Shown here piece after piece: positions 9,183 through 9,319 of a stretch of 9,319 bases of DNA; within the stretch, counting starts at the first letter, position 1; every line of letters starts with the position of its first letter. This stretch comes from Deltaproteobacteria bacterium. GTDB taxonomy: Bacteria > Myxococcota > Polyangia > Haliangiales > Haliangiaceae. Both the position numbers and the translations under genes were made by a program. Where the stretch lies: contig JAGSPR010000272.1 in assembly GCA_018262455.1 (NCBI GenBank), forward strand, positions 1 through 9,319. Reading direction: 5' to 3'. The notes under the pieces are model-generated. The model was given only the letters and a program-made list of their open reading frames with translations, made no database searches and was not told where the DNA came from.

Positions 9183-9319
9183 TCAGCTCTCGGCCGACGA
9201 GGCCGACTTCTTGCGACGGCGAACGACGACTTCTTCCCACTCGTCGCCATCGTCGTCCGCCTTCTCGAGCTGCTTCTGGCGCGTGGCCGGAAGCTGCTTG
9301 GCGTCCTTGGTGTCCTTGG
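9183..9319 (-). CDS. C-terminal part of an unidentified gene, charged tail (partial)
   Basis: On the minus strand, 44 codons are open from the right edge to a TGA at 9185-9183, ending in KKSASSAES. Nearly all codons end in G or C, matching the window's real genes. The tail is hydrophilic: Lys/Gln-rich, then an acidic stretch ADDDGDEWEE, then VVVRRRKKSASSAES. Such a tail suits a disordered C-terminus of a cytoplasmic, perhaps nucleic-acid- or protein-binding, protein, but the product cannot be named. The start lies outside the window. It is convergent with the helical repeat gene with only four bases between stops. Confidence 0.65.
   Translation of the reverse strand, partial: KDTKDAKQLPATRQKQLEKADDDGDEWEEVVVRRRKKSASSAES

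Noticed and set aside
8656..9240. Minus-strand open frame opposite the helical repeat gene
   Set aside because: It is Ser/Arg/Ala-rich with no domain. The plus-strand frame has coherent helical repeats, and the minus-strand gene at the right edge ends at 9183 in a different frame.

Overview
The window looks like chromosomal DNA of a high-GC deltaproteobacterium of the Myxococcota. Third codon positions are strongly G/C-biased. It carries a transmembrane Hanks-type Ser/Thr kinase with the HRDxSPQN catalytic loop and C-terminal PEGA-like domains typical of that group, exported lipoproteins built from Ig-like folds, and a PhaR-type regulator. I see no rRNA, tRNA, CRISPR array, insertion sequence or phage gene. 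This assignment comes from gene content, not from a database match.

Left part (1-4767, all on +): the last codons of an unidentified gene end at 35. Then come two lipoprotein genes coupled by an ATGA overlap: a PKD/Ig-like lipoprotein (138-1280) and a lipoprotein with a chain of carboxypeptidase-regulatory-like folds (1277-3040). They are followed by an exported protein with an internally duplicated TolB/FlgO-like half-domain (3059-3997) and an overlapping exported two-transmembrane protein (3988-4767). All four carry export signals, so this reads as one envelope-directed transcription unit, perhaps with an internal promoter at 3042-3047.

Middle (4768-7693): a 154-base spacer holds a good -35/-10 pair that ends almost on the GTG of a 923-residue kinase. 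The kinase has an N-terminal cytoplasmic catalytic domain, a long Pro/Gln/His-rich linker with a 30-base in-frame tandem repeat, one membrane span, and an outer part with two PEGA-like domains separated by an Asp-Pro-Lys-rich spacer.

Right part (7694-9319): a PhaR/PHB_acc_N regulator (7718-8344, -) is convergent with the kinase and divergent from an LRV/HEAT-like helical repeat protein (8423-9178, +). The C-terminal 44 codons of a further minus-strand gene (9183-9319) fill the right edge, only 4 bases from its convergent neighbour.

The clearest cross-gene pattern is that four start codons (3059, 4922, 8344, 8423) sit only 6-11 bases downstream of a -10-like hexamer. This suggests leaderless or nearly leaderless mRNAs. 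Nothing here amounts to a clearly new biological system. The most plausible functional grouping, which is inference only, is a cell-envelope module of exported proteins next to an envelope-sensing kinase.
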